A stretch of DNA of 64,000 bases from Pomphorhynchus laevis (taxonomy: Eukaryota > Acanthocephala > Palaeacanthocephala > Echinorhynchida > Pomphorhynchidae): NCBI GenBank assembly GCA_012934845.2, contig WNNJ02003636.1, forward strand, positions 55,428 to 119,427. Reading direction: 5' to 3'. Shown piece after piece: positions 11,201 through 26,200 of the stretch (position 1 is the first letter of the stretch; every line of letters begins with the position of its first letter). The position numbers were made by a program, and so were the translations under genes. The notes under the pieces are model-generated. The model saw only the letters and a program-made list of their open reading frames with translations, made no database searches and was not told the origin of the DNA.

Positions 11201-14200
11201 TATGGATTATTATGTAAATAAATATTTTTATATTTATTATTAAATATACTGTTATAGAATCGATTTCTCTTAATTAAAAATCGTCACTAGTCGTAATTTA
11301 TAGTAAATACTTTGCGGAGATGCATAATAATGCACATACATGGCTAATTTAAAATTGTATATTTTGATATGTACAGGTAACATAGGCAATCAAGTAGAAG
11401 GGGAAATAAACTTAATTAAATGCAATTATGGCATATCGTAAGCAGTAGGGTATAATTTGTTATCATTAATTTGTAAAAATTTAAATTTTCATTTATTATT
11501 TGTATATCAAAAGTTGTTTTAAGCATTTTAAATATTTTTTAATATAAAAACTGCAAGAAGTTTAAAGATAAAACAAAAATCAATAAAATATTAAATGATT
11601 TCGCTTTATAGTTTTTAATTTATCATATTTTCATGAACCCTATATATTTAATAACATTTTTAATAACCAGGAATATTGAATAAAATTATTTACAGAATAA
11701 ATGAACATAATCGAATATTCGATCATTCTAATCGAATTATATAAATGAGATGATTTGAAGTTTTATTAAAGATAGACTCTAAATGTAAAGAATGAATTAC
11801 AAATCTATAAAGCAGTGTAATATCGGACTTTACTATTAAATAAGAAAAGTATTGCATTAAACGTCACAACATAGTTTGTGACATGGTTCATCACAACATG
11901 ATTATTATCCACAACATAATTCATGATACTATCGCAGCGATGCTGACGAAAGTCGCGCCCTGCGTAATGATCGAGTCAATGTTCACTCCTGTCCACGAGA
12001 CAGACCGAGATGCCAGAGCGGATGTAGTCTTCACAGGACTTTTTGACAATCGATGTGATCGATCCTTCTTGGATATTGTCATCCTCAACTGCAGTTCTCC
12101 ATCGTATTCAAACAAGTTCCCATCAATTGCGCACACATACCACGAGCAACGAAAGAACGTTCAATACCTAGAATGGATTGTCAATGTAGAGATAGGTATT
12201 TTCCTCCCCGTGACGTTTTTATCCTTAATTAGGGTGGACCCATCAACGTCCATCGTTCTGAACTGTATAGCTGGGAGAGTAACAGTTAATAAAGAGACGA
12301 GGTACTCCCAGGTGATCAGTGAGATGAGTCGAAAGATTAGTTTTGTACTCGCGCGGGCGATTTTAATGTGCCTCACAGGACCGCGCCTCCCGTAACCAAA
12401 TTCGTCTGGACGCTCGATCGTGCGGATGATCAATTAAAAGTTCAATGGACTGAAAGGCTCATCAATGATAATTATAATGTTTGATTTTGTCAATGTAATT
12501 GTACAATTTTGGATAATCAAAAAATCATTATTTAAAAAATTACATTAAACGTTGAAATATTGTTAAAAGGAATTGCATAATTGATTATTTCAAACTGTGA
12601 TTATTTTAAAATATTTTCTTATTCATTTACCAATAAAATTAGCGTTATGCTGTGCACTTGACGGATAGTCGATGCGTAAATAAACTATTTTTTACTTTTT
12701 GTGAGCTCTATAACTAATGCATTGTTTTTATCGATCCTAATTTTTTATACAGCTTGATCTAATATGGAGTTGCAGGGAAACAATTTTCTACAATATATTT
12801 GATTGGCCCTCAAGCTTGTACAGTAACCTTATAGTGATAACAATAGCGAACACAATGATCGTGCCAAAAAAGCTTATGCAAGACAAGATCACCAGTCGAA
12901 TGGTTAGTCGTAATTTAGGGAGTTTATAAAATATTTTGTCAATTGGTAAAAACAACTGGTAACCTACGCAAATAAATTTTTGGAATTTGCATCAAGCACT
13001 GTACTCGATTTATACAATAGTTGCGTGCGACAAGTATTTTTACTAAAACTATTGAACTAATAAAGAATCAACAAAATGTTAAAGTTCAATTTTCATGACA
13101 ATGATGCATAGGAGAGTTACATTTTTAAGGTATCAAAAGCATAAAATAATTTTTATATATTATATTTTTGGAAATTTGACCCATGGTACAAAATTTGTAT
13201 TAGAATAAGATACACTAGATAATCAAATTTCATCAGAATAAATACTTTATTACCATGTATTTGACTTTACTGCTATGTTGTGTCGAAGAATAGAAGTCAA
13301 ATATATACCTATATTCCTTATTCAAATACATTGCATATTATTTAGTAGTCAATTACAATAATATATATTTTAAATAAAATGTGTGTTAATTTTTGGAATA
13401 ACACTAATTTCTCCTTCGTTCCTATAAATTAATAAATCTCAAAAGAGAGTGAGACCAATCTGCGTGAAATACGTTGTTATCATTGAATCCAGACGCGGAA
13501 GAACGGTAGCAAGTACCGTTTCGTCATCACAATGACTCATCAGTGCCAGATCCCTCCCACTGCTGGATACAGAGGAGGACTGGCAGACGGCACACGAGTC
13601 ATGTGTATGAAGTACCAGAAAGATTTATGGTAACTTAACATTGAGTGCTTAATCAGCACTACTGCTTCACCAAATAGGATCATTAGGAAAAGCACTGGCA
13701 AATGCCAGTGCAGGTCTCTTGAATATCAGCTAACTTAAATCATGAATCTCAAAAGAGAGTGATACCAATCTGCGTGAAATACGTTGTTATCATTGAAGCC
13801 AGACACGGAAGAACGGTAGCAAGTACCGTTTCGTCATCACAATGACTCATCAGTGTCAGATCCCTCCCACTACTGGATGCAGAGGAGGACTGGCAATGCA
13901 TCCAATAGTGGGAAGGATCTGGTACTGATGAGTCATTGTGATGACGGAACAGTACTTGCTACCGTTCTAACGCGTCTGACTTCAATGATAAAAATATAAA
14001 TTAATAAAATTATTTTTTTTGTATTAATAAAGCAGGGTTTGTCACTTTAAACTTAAAAACATTAATTTTCATTTTGAATTCTGTGGGCTCTCCGTGATAT
14101 CGGAGCAGTGTGATTTCTTTACCTTGTAACTAAATAGAGGTCATTCTCTTGATGACTTTAATTTCATATTCGAATACATCGTATATTATTTGTTAGTTAA

Positions 14201-17200
14201 TTCATAAAAATTGATTTATATTTTTAATCTTAATAATATTTTTTTTCGTTATATAATTATTAATTTGTATAAAATCTTAAATAATTATTCAAGATTTTTA
14301 AGATTTTCTGTCTCGTGCACATCTACTAAGATACGACTGGATAATTAGTAAGAATAACAATTAATCTATGTCTGGGATTGGTTATATGTGCAGCGTACAA
14401 GTGCCACTGTGGAGCACAAGTATATGCTCTTAGACGGCACGAATTGGACTGTCATAAGTCGGTCGGGCGACATTTTCGCCATGCGCAGGTGAACGGTTTA
14501 ATTAAGGCGTCACTTAACACATCAGGCTACCAAAGTACATTGAAGCCAAATGGAATGCTACGCAGGGATGGTAGAAGACCAGATTGTGCAACTCTCGGGC
14601 CTTGAGAACGCGGTTGCTTGCTTGCATGGGACTTCACTTGCGTGAACGTATTGACAGCCTTGCATCTGTCCTGTTCTGCGCAAGTTCAATCATATTTGAC
14701 TCATACGCTGAACAAAGAAAACGCGCAAAATACAGGGACGGGAACTTAGCATTTACTGCCATTGAGTCTGTAACCATCGAATTCTTAGGCGCCTGGGGAG
14801 ATAACGCGATGAAACGTTTGACAACTTCGAAACAAAACTTTGGCACACAACCAGTGGCGGATGTGCAGGAAGAACCCTGTTGCAGCGGACTAGCGCCGCT
14901 TTTCAAAGGGGCAATGCGGTATGCATCCAAGAGGATATCGAAATCAGCAGTTTCCTAGAAAAAAGTCCGACATATGGATACATTCACATTCCTTGAATTT
15001 TATGTTTTATTTTATTTAATTTAAATAATTTTGAATTGCTGAAATGATTTTGTTTTAAATTTTAATAATATTTTTTTACCATATAAAATCTTATACAATT
15101 ATTTATAATTATTTATCTTTATCTTTAGTTTATATATAGTATAAAATACGTAGACTCAGTTATCAGATCTGACTTGTAGTTCTATAAATTAATTGCATTA
15201 CAAATTTAAATGTATCGTCCAAAAGCGATAAACATTTAGAGAAATCGTCATTATTTGTTGACTTTACATGATATCGTGTTTAACGTGTGCAAGATTTGCT
15301 GTATATATTTTGTCGCATAGTGCAAAAGTACTTCTTTGAAGCTTTGCTTGTTGAAAACCACCTAACGTGAGAGTGTAGCAAGACAGTTAATTTGAACTGC
15401 CTTTTGCTTTTTACATAGCCCAGAAGGTAAACTCGATTTAAGTGTAGTCGATTTAATAAGTTTACCGCTTTCATTACAGTAGCAAAAACATTGTTGAACT
15501 CTTCAGGTACTGTTTTTGTTACCATATATTAAAATGAATAGTGATGCAGCTATCCCGTTTGATATTTAGACCTTTACTCTTAATGCCTTTTTGAAACCAT
15601 AAGTGACATATTAACATTTATGCATCTTTATTTGGACATATACCAACATCATCCTACCTTTTAATACCGATTTATAATAAAAATGTTTATTTTGGTGCAC
15701 ATGTCTGCTGCAAGTTTGTAATCCAGTGAATCACTACTTTATAAAATCTTATTTAATCATTTGTTATTTACAATTTTTTATTATCATAAATATAATTGTA
15801 AATTGGAAGGGAATATCTATGCGTGCACTTGTCAATCTTGTGGAGAGCAGTACATCGGTGAAACTGGAAGGGCGATAAACATAAGACAAACCAATGTAAG
15901 GTACGATACCAGCAAAAACAATAATGATGAAGTAAGACACATGTGTGAAAATTCGGTTCACATCATGAAAAGAGTAATCCTTGAAAGTGGATTAATGAAT
16001 ACGAATGAAAGAAAGAAGAGAGAACAGTTTTGGATAGGAAGAACGATGGCTGACAAAATGCCTTAATTTTTGAATTTCAAAAATTTTAAATTCCTTAATT
16101 TAGATTCTTCCAGAAATGCCTTATTATGCCAATTATGTTATTATTGCTGTTTGAGTGCAAATTGCAATTTAAGATATGATACTATTGAAGAATGGACACT
16201 TTCTGAAAGCTTTAGATTTAAAATAAAAAAGCATTGTGATTTCGTTCAATTTTTTTTATTTATAATTAAATATATATAGACTTTATTTTAAATTTTAACT
16301 TGAAATAAAAATTGCATAAAATCTTATATAATTATTTATTATTTATCTTTATTTATATATATCGTATAAAAGAGATTGACTCAGTTATCTGAACTGATTT
16401 GCCTCTATTTTTTACGAATAATAAAAATTTAAAGTGTCCCGTGTCCTTTGCTGGGCCACACAGAGTTTTCTAGAATAAAATTTCCATGTTTCTATCGGGA
16501 TCTTGCCGACTTTTACATTTTTTATCTTCATGCTTATTGAATGCGTTTTTAATTGTGCAATTGTTGATTGTATTGTAATGTATCCAAATTCAATCACTAT
16601 TGTAGAGAAAGCTAAAAGATGAACGATATTGTAAATTCTTGAGTGCTGCACATATCTCAAACAATTGCAACATATCCTTTTAATTTACATTCTATTTTAT
16701 ACATAATGTAAACTAATAAAACTCTTCCAATGCATTTAATTAAGTTATAATAACTTAATTATTTGCATATAACATTAAATTACAGTGCAGTCTTCAATTG
16801 CACAATTAGAAAATTATTAAGTAAACACGAATTCAAAAAATTAAATTTCGACAAGATCCCGATAGAATGTTCGACATTTTATTTTAGAATAACCTGTGCG
16901 ATTTAGTAAAGAATCCGGGACCCTTTAAGCGTTTACTTTTTAATATTAAAAAATATAAAAAATAAAACGTGTATTGGGCGATTAGTTAGATTTGTAACCA
17001 TATGATACATAAAAAATATTTTTTTCGTAATATATACTCTAAAATTAAGTAACTCTTCTACAAAGAAAGGCAAGTTTATCCTATGCACCATTGTCGATAA
17101 AATTGAACTTGAACATTTTGCTGATTATTTATTTGTTCAATAACTTTTTCATAAAGTCGTGTTGCACGCAACTATGATATACATCCGGTGTCGTTTTTGA

Positions 17201-20200
17201 TGCAGATTCCAAAGGTATACATTATTTATAGGTTTCTGGTTTGTTTTTACTAATCGATCAAATACTCTGTCTTTTAGAATTAAACATTTTTGTTGTTTTG
17301 TTGATTTTAGGGTTTTTTTAAAAGATGTTTCTACCCTTATACATCAAAAGAACTTGAAAAAATAGTGAATGAAAGATATAAAGATGACCGTGTTTTCAGC
17401 GACGACTCATTGTTATTTGCTTCAAAACGGGTATTTTTGACTATATTTTGCTTTTTAGATACATCGTCTTTTCGAATTTATAATTCCTTTGCCCGACTGC
17501 TTAAAATCAGTTTTACTCAATTTTATTTAATATTTATTATATTAAATATATTCAATTATTATACTCAATCTATCAATATCTTTAAATTTTAATTTGTCAG
17601 TTTAAGATATATTTGTTGTATAAATTAAATTGTAATTTTATATTCAGCATTGCAGTAAACAAAGGTAAAGTATAAATAAAATTAATAAAAGTTAATGCAT
17701 AAAAATATTTTCAATAGAATGATTAGATACATTCTCTGTAATAACAATGATTTTGTGAATAAAGTTACCGCATTCGATGCTTAATCCATTATTGTAGGTT
17801 GGAATCGAACAAGTTTGACGATTTTAATAATATATTGCAAAACCAATTACATAATTCATATTTATATTTGATGGATTTAGATTTTATTAGCAAGTTTATA
17901 TTTTTAAGAATCGTAAGTTTTTTTGCGTTAAAAACTTAACGTATGTTCTTACTGATCGGGTCATTTTCCTGATGACCTCTGATCTTAATTTCGGTACATT
18001 GTCCATTATTTATTAGTCAATTCATAAAAATTAATATCTATTTTTAATTTCAATTTTAAATTTTAACTTTATATAAATTATATTAAATCTTATATAACAA
18101 TTATTTATTATTTTTATTTATCACTATGTTTAATTTATGAATAATATAAAATACGTAGACTCAGTGTACTTATCTAATATATAAAACATTAAACATAAAT
18201 TCTAAAGTATTAATAATAAATGGGTATTTGACTCTACGTTTTATTCAATAATGAACAATTTTATTCATATTGCCCTTTTAATAATAATCATGATAAAAAT
18301 ATATAGATATAAACATTAAAATAACATCAATTAAAACTACTATTAATTTATATCGTAAAGATGACATATTTAAATTTACAAGAAACATATTTTTGCATGA
18401 GCATTCATGCATACCATATAATATAAAATATAATACATTAAATAATGAAATTTTAAGAATTGCAACAATATGTAATGATATTGGCTTTCTTCAAAATCAT
18501 TTAAATTATTTAATACATGCATATTTTATACTAAGTTACTATAGAATAAAAATTAAAAACGTATAACATATAAATTTCCAAAATATTATGAAAAATAAAT
18601 TAAAACTCTCAAGTTGGAAACTTTTATAAACGGATAATAAAAAAATATTTTGTAATAGAATAATATACACTAGATGATCAAATTTCATCAGAGCGAAAAC
18701 GCCACTAGCATGTATTTGACTTTGATTCTATGTTGGGTGGAAGAATAGTTGTCGAAAACTATAATTAGCAGTTTCTCTTCATGACTTATATTCCTTATTC
18801 GAATACATTGCATATTCTTTATTAGTCAATTCATAAAAATGGATTTTTATTGAAAATATTTATTTTAACTTTATTTAAATTATATAAAATTTTACATAAC
18901 AATTATTTATTACTTATTACTTACTTTATATGTAATGTTTTAATTTTTATTTAGTTTCATTTTAATTTATAAATATTATAAAATACGTGGACTAAGTTAG
19001 CCAATCTGATTTTGTTCGATTAACCGATAAAATGACATGAACCGATTTATATCATTTTTACGACCTTAGATGTTGAACATTTCCAACAAGATTGTTTACT
19101 TTGTGAGTTTTATTAAACTTGAAAATAGACAATCACAGCCGGATAAGAAAGTCAAAATCTTTATTGAAATTCAATGTTCATCATTATATATATGACCTCA
19201 ATGTCAGGCTTAGGGACTGCTAGACATAAGTTCTATTCAGACTTCTGGTTTTGCTCCCTTAAATAGCATACGTATAAACAATGTTTTCGCTTATATGACA
19301 GAATGATAGCAAACTTTGGCCATTATTTTGCCTGACGATGTACGTAGCAGTCGCCGAAAATTCGGAATTGTAATTTTAATACATTTCTAAATGTTTCTTT
19401 TTTAATAGATCTATATCTTTTTATTTGTTAGTAATTCGTTACGAATACATCTTTCTACTATTTATACGCGAATTTTTTTTGCAATTTGTTTCTATCGGAT
19501 GGTTCAATTGATGCTGTATAATTTTTCAAAATGCTGCATTTACATAATTCGCTTTAATGTAGTTAGTTTTAAACATAACTTTTATTAGATCACAACGCTT
19601 AATGTCTAGTGCTTCATGTCTAGATGTGAACAATAAATATTGCTTTATAAATCGATTGTTATAAATCAAGAGTAAAATAAATAATTTATAAAAATTCGAA
19701 TTTTCATTGTAAAATTTATAAATTCATTATAAATTATCTATAAACGATTTATAAATTCATAAATCGTAGTAGTTATAAATCAGTTGTTCATCCATATGTT
19801 TTTATTGAACAAGAGAGTAAAATAAATTCTTTATTAAAAATAGTTCAATTTTTATTGTAAAATATTTTGTATTCTGATGATAATTGCGGTCAATTATCGA
19901 AAATTCTATTAATTTTAAGCATTATAATTTATTCCACTCTCCTGTTCAATTCATAACTAAAAAGCACTTCCTATAAATGTTTTATAAATATCATAGTTTA
20001 TAAAGATTAGCAGTCCTAACAACTCTCATTTTTCGTCAATGTAAGTCACATTGTTTGTATCAACTTCTAACTCGAACACTGAATAATTACGTATGACCTT
20101 AATATTAATGCATGACCGTTTAAGACTGTGAAACTGCAAGAAAAAATAAAATTGACATGACATCATTAAAATTTTATGCTGTCATGCTCTTTATCCAAAT

Positions 20201-23200
20201 CTTCGTAATAAAGACCAAGTCGGATAGGATCGAAGGCCGTTTGGACATTATTACGAGCCATCATAACATAATAGAATACTGCTTAATACTTGCTGCAGAG
20301 GAGACCCCGATAATTAGCCTACCAATAAGTTAAAGGATGCGTTGCATAGAAGATGCAAAACATCTATGTTTTTTTTTGCTTCAAATCAATAAACACAATC
20401 TTGTTTCTTTTACAAATCAATGATAAAAATCCTGATTTTACTAAAACAAAAACAGTCTTTTTTAATATTATTCTCGTATGCTTATTTTAATTGGTTATAA
20501 TTTTCGTCATCGAGGCAATAGATTTTATTGTCTCGATGTTTGAACTGATGGATATTATGTTTGAACTTTGAAGCTAGTGGTATTGTAGTACACTGATCTC
20601 GCGTATTCAAAAATACATTTTCTATTTATTTATATTGTATATATCGAAAAATTTATATATTTATCTAAATGTTATTGTCTTTAATAATATCACATTCCGA
20701 TAGGTCGCCAGCAAAAATGGGGACTTTCGTAAAATGGTTGATCTCCTTCGAACGGCTATTCAGATATGTGAACGCAGAGGTGGAAAGTTTCCAGTTACTA
20801 TTGTAGATATGGGAAATGCAGCTACAGAATTGTTCCGAAACCCAACTGCACTAGTTTTGAAGTTAGTATACACATTTAAAGTATTTTTTGTTTTAATTAT
20901 TTTTGCATAATACCTTTTGTGGAATACTATTTGCTATAATCGTCGACTGCCTTTTTACGATACAAAACGAAATATTAGCAAATTTTCAACGATTCTAAAC
21001 ATAATAATCATACATCCGAATAGAGACAATAAAAACAAATAAATCACATGTTTATTAATAATCGATATATAAAAGATACATAAATTAGTTAATGCCTAAG
21101 TAAGCATTAAGTAAACACGAATTCAAAAAATCAAATTTTTAATTTAATTTTAAAATTTAATCGAATGCCTTTATTTTTGATTTATTAAAAGTTTATTTGC
21201 CATTGTCGAATTTGATTTTGCTAACATTAAGTTTCCTGTAGTATATAATTTATAAACTAATGCGTTTTTAATCAGCTCGCCTTTAGTTATTTTTCTATCA
21301 CGTTTTAGTACTGCACTCCAGTAATGCTGTTTTGAACATCACTAGTTTCTGTATTGTGTAGACGATACTGATCGTTCATTACTAGTCTTATATTGAGTAT
21401 TTGGACATACAAATTGTTACACAATATTCACAATATAACGTTCTACAGTATCAAGTGTAAATAGTTGATTCTGTAGATACTTGCTTTTATGCTAAAACTC
21501 AACTTGATGGATTTATCTGGATAGATGCTTTTGTTATTTATTCTCCCGGGTGTTTTCAATTTTTTTTCGCTATACCCTTTTATATAGTTAAGTGGATCTT
21601 GAATATTATTATGAATATTTGCTATTTTAATTTTAAATGTTTAACTAAATTAGTTAAATTTATTAATTTCTAATCTATTCGCCATAAATTTTGAAAATTT
21701 CGCGTTTCGTTAATATAAAAAAAATTTAAAAAAAATTTAAAAAATTTTAAAATTTTATCAGTAAAATTTTTTACTGATAAAACAATTTATTTTAATTCAT
21801 ATTTTAAAAATAAATTTTTATTTTATCCTACGTCAGTTATCGAATTGATAAAAAATACAAAAATTATTATTTTGTATTTTGTCAAATACTTCTAGTCTAA
21901 CATCCGTAGAAATAAAAAAGGTTAAATTAAATAAAAAAGATTAAAAAAGGTTAACCGTATAAAGGTTAAATTCGATTTTCTAAGGTAAAATCAGTCGATT
22001 TTCTCTCTCAAATATAAATCGATTTTTTACTGAGTTTTATATTTGATGAAAGTCATTTATTAACTTTCGTAATCTGTGCTTTTAGAAGAGAGCACATGTA
22101 AGCGTATACGGTTATATTACATCTTTTCAAATTTTGTTGACTGTTAAATTTGTCTCTACAAAATTACGCTACGACAAAATTTCGCTCTCACTCTCAATCA
22201 GTGCTTCTTTATCTCTTTTCAAACTAATACCTAACATGATGCACCGCCTAGTGACATCATGACCGAACCCGAACATTTCCCCATAAAATGACACTAATTT
22301 TTTAAAAAAGCACGTGGATATTTTAAGTCTTCACGAAAAATGAAACAACTTGTTGATAATCTGAAAAATCGGAGAAACAATTAATTATTTTACATTGAAA
22401 AAGTCTTACAGAAATCATTTAGTATTCCAAAAATAAAAACGACACGTTTTTATCGTTTTTGCTGTTTTTATCCATCAATTGCTAAATCGGTGGCTTCAAC
22501 TACGATAATGCCGACCGTATTTGATTGCTTGGTTCAGGTCTGTTCCTCAATTTTGCTTTCAATACAGTCAAAATAGAGAAACCCTTCTCGCAAAGATAAG
22601 TTGTGGGAAATGTCAACATTTCAGGAAACGTCACCCTTGATAGATTTGGTAATCAGGTAATTTGCTAGCTTTTAAGCCAACTTATTACCTGATTTTCTAA
22701 AGTACTGGATTTCAACAATTTCCAGAAAAGGGAATATTTTATTTTTTATTGAAATCACAAGAGAAAATACATACAACACAAAATTATTAAGCAGGATCTT
22801 CAGCGTCAGCAGTGAAAACTATTTCACAAAATCTGAAATTTCTTTTACCAAGTGAAATGTTCGTTACCCACAAAAGCTTTATCCGTGATCCACCTGGTGG
22901 GTCATAGCATTGTATTGTGACATTTAGAAGCAACAATGGTAGGCTGGTTGAGCAAAGATAAACTTTATCATTTTCTAATGTAACAGCACATCTCAAATAT
23001 TTTAGTTTATCCAAATTAGTCACATGATCAACTAGGGAAAACGTTCATATGCATATATACATTTTTATTCAAAACAATTGCTTAAGCCTATCAGAATCAC
23101 AACATACCAATATATCATTATAGTTAACGCTGATTGAGATATTGGAGGGAAACCATACATAAAGTTATTGGGAAATACACAATAACATGTGAACTGGAAA

Positions 23201-26200
23201 ATACACAGAAATATTAGAAATCATTAATCACAATGTAATAAGAAACGTATATGTTTTGCTTATTGAGCTTCACCAGTAATGCTTAGATTTCAACAGTGTT
23301 CAGCGTACATTTCACATATTAGAAGGGATCATCACAAGAATGGTTATTACATGGCAAAGTATCCAGTTCACATGTGATCGCATAAGCTGTACGACACTGT
23401 ATTTAACATATATTGCTTAAAATTGTCTAAGATCGATAGCGATACGTTATTACAGTTAACATCGATCAATAAACGGAAATACTAAATAACGGGAAAAACT
23501 GGGGATTGAAAATCATCAAGGTGCATTGGCAATCAAATTTCTAGATCAGTTTCTGCTGATGAACTGTATCAGTGTGGATTGGATTTCATAAGTGTTGAGA
23601 GATCATTCACGACAGTAAGGTAGCGAAGAATCACAAGTCTCACAAAGTCAGAGAAAAAATAAAAAACGTTGTTGTTTATACACGAGCAGCAAAATTCAAA
23701 CTGCTTGGTTTCTAGCGTTCGGGATGCTTAATCCGCAAGCGCCGCCCGCCACCTAGACTTAGCCCCAGATCTAGCCTACTCTGAAAACTAGTGCGCATTG
23801 AGCTTGGTGTATTCGTCACAACTGTGTGGCGTCATCACTATGGACTATAAGCTACACACCTTTACTACTATCTCACAATAAGACTGACGGTCTTATCGGG
23901 TGCAGGCTCTAAACGTTGATCCGAATTCTTTTCTACATATCTCTCTCATATACCTATGTTCAGGCTTATATCTGAACATCATACGATAGAGAAATGAGCT
24001 TCATGGGCCATCAGCAGACGTATACTATGTCATCCTCGTCTAAGCTTTCAACAGAGGGAATATAAAAGATCATAAAATGTGACCATTACACGAAAAGTAC
24101 GCTGCTCTAATCTCATGCGGTATCAAAAGTAATACAGCATTTTATTGTTCAGGATCGCAAAGCGATACATCATAAGTATTAATCAAGTGATTACAATTTA
24201 TCATCGACGTTGAAATTCTAAATATAGATGATATATTATATTTATATTATAAATATAAGTTAGTATTTGTGGAGAGTATTTAAATAATATTGTTATTGAT
24301 ATAAATTTTATGATCGTAATTACACCTGCCCTTCACAATAAGAAATGATCCTGGTAAGTGCTTTTTCTTGCAATTTTATAATTTTTAAATTGCTAATTTA
24401 TAAAAATTGATAAATAATATTATTTTTTGTTGTCAAAAGATATTTGCACAAAAATCTGAAATTTATTTTACCAAGTTTAATGCTCGTTAACCCACAAGTT
24501 AAGAAACACTGTTGTAAATGATCATTTTATTAAATAACATTCAGTGCTTATCTATTACGACGTTTATGTTACGACAATTATAAACACACAAGAATTATTT
24601 TTAACTTTTAAATAGAGAACACACAGCCCTTTAATTTATAATTTTGAATATCAAATAATACTTTCTCTAGAATTATTGGACCTGGATCAAAAAAGGATAA
24701 AATTTTTTTTTGATATTTGTTAGCATCTTTAGATAATTACATCTCTAGAAAATTACTGAAAGTAATTTTCTGAAGATGCTAACAAATATCAAATAAAATT
24801 TGCCCCTTTTTTGATCCGGCTTCAATAATTCTTAATCAATAATGGATCATATTATCAACTATTTACAATACTTTCTTTCTTGATTTGTTCCTTAAACTCG
24901 GTAATTCTCAACTTTTTTGGCTTGTTGACTTAACGATATCTATTTTATGTAAAATGTGAATTACAGGAAAGAAGAAGTTTTGTTTGTGTTTTGTACTGGA
25001 ACATAAAACTCTTTAATTTTTAAGTTAGAATATCAAATAAAACTTTATGTTGATTTGTACCTTAAAACTAGTAATTCCCGTTCTTTTTTTGATTTTCTGA
25101 GAACTAACTTATCATAAGTTTGAAATCGCTACAAATGTGATTACGCTTTTATATTTTAACATACGACTAATTTCATGGACTCCTTCCGAGTTCGTCAAAT
25201 TTTTCCACAGTTTGTGAACTAGAATTTCCTAGTTCACAAACTGGGGCCAAATGAAACTTGATTTGGTATCAATTTGCTTGAAGATACTTAGTACATGAAA
25301 TATGTCTTTTTGCCAAGATAATAAATAGCAAAAGGGTTTATTACATATATTATACAATTGCATTCAATCGCTACCATTTATACAAGTGCATTGCCTTCAA
25401 TTTTAATTAAATAAATAAATGATTCTTTTAACATACAAAAGTTAAAATAGAAACTAACAGGGATAACAAAAATTTAAGTCATCTTCGTACTTCATAACTT
25501 TCTCTTCTTGAAGTCTTCTCCAATTTATTATGGCCTCAGGTCCAGGGGGATCTGAGCCCCCAACCGATCCAACACGCCGCCTTCCGACTGAACCACCCGG
25601 GGTCTTTCACCCCCCCCCCCGAAGAATCCAATCGGCGCGGACTATGCTGGGTAAACGAGAGACGAATTATAATTGAAAATTGTTTGATTACATATATTCA
25701 ACCCTGCCGCATTAGAACGTTTTTGGTAAGATGAACAATTAAAGCACTTACGTAAACAGCTTAACAAATTTTCATCAACTGTATTTTTAGATAGTTTTAC
25801 TGGATAACTCTATCCAGTAAAACTATCTAATCAAAAATAGAAGGAGATTATGGGTTTGGTGTGTACTATCAATTGTATTTTTATTTTGTCGTTGTGCTGT
25901 TTCTGTTGTTATCCGCAGCAACAACTTTTATGGTAGCATTTGACGCTTGTAATATATTACAATCACGCTTTCATAGCATCTGATTTTTCTTTTTCTCTTT
26001 ATCTTCTCCTGCACGTTTCTTTTTTAACACGTTTTTATCGGTTATAAGTTTTGTTGTTTAAGAAATTCCCTATTATTATTCATAGCATCCCATAATGTAT
26101 TGATTATCATACTATAGTTTTTCTATAGTTGTTCATTTGAATGACTTCACATATTAAACACTTGTTGTCATATGCTTAAAATATAAAAGTGCCTTATTTC

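Larger units (their letters stand above)
13437..13994 (-). mobile_element. Retrozyme-like element: 310-bp tandem dimer plus inverted copy
   Basis: Two direct copies start at 13,437 and about 13,747 (310-bp period), followed by an inverted truncated copy from about 13,900 to 13,994. Each direct copy carries a hammerhead core on the minus strand. A perfect 14-bp duplication flanks the whole, so it entered as one unit. The architecture matches the small non-autonomous retrozymes described in animals; there is no coding capacity. It lies in ORC1 intron 7. Confidence 0.75.

Noticed and set aside
19335-19380. CTGACGATG...CGCCGAAAATTCGG as a hammerhead
   Set aside because: The bases between CTGACGA and GAAA do not form a stem II, and the triplet after stem III would be TG, which is not cleavable.
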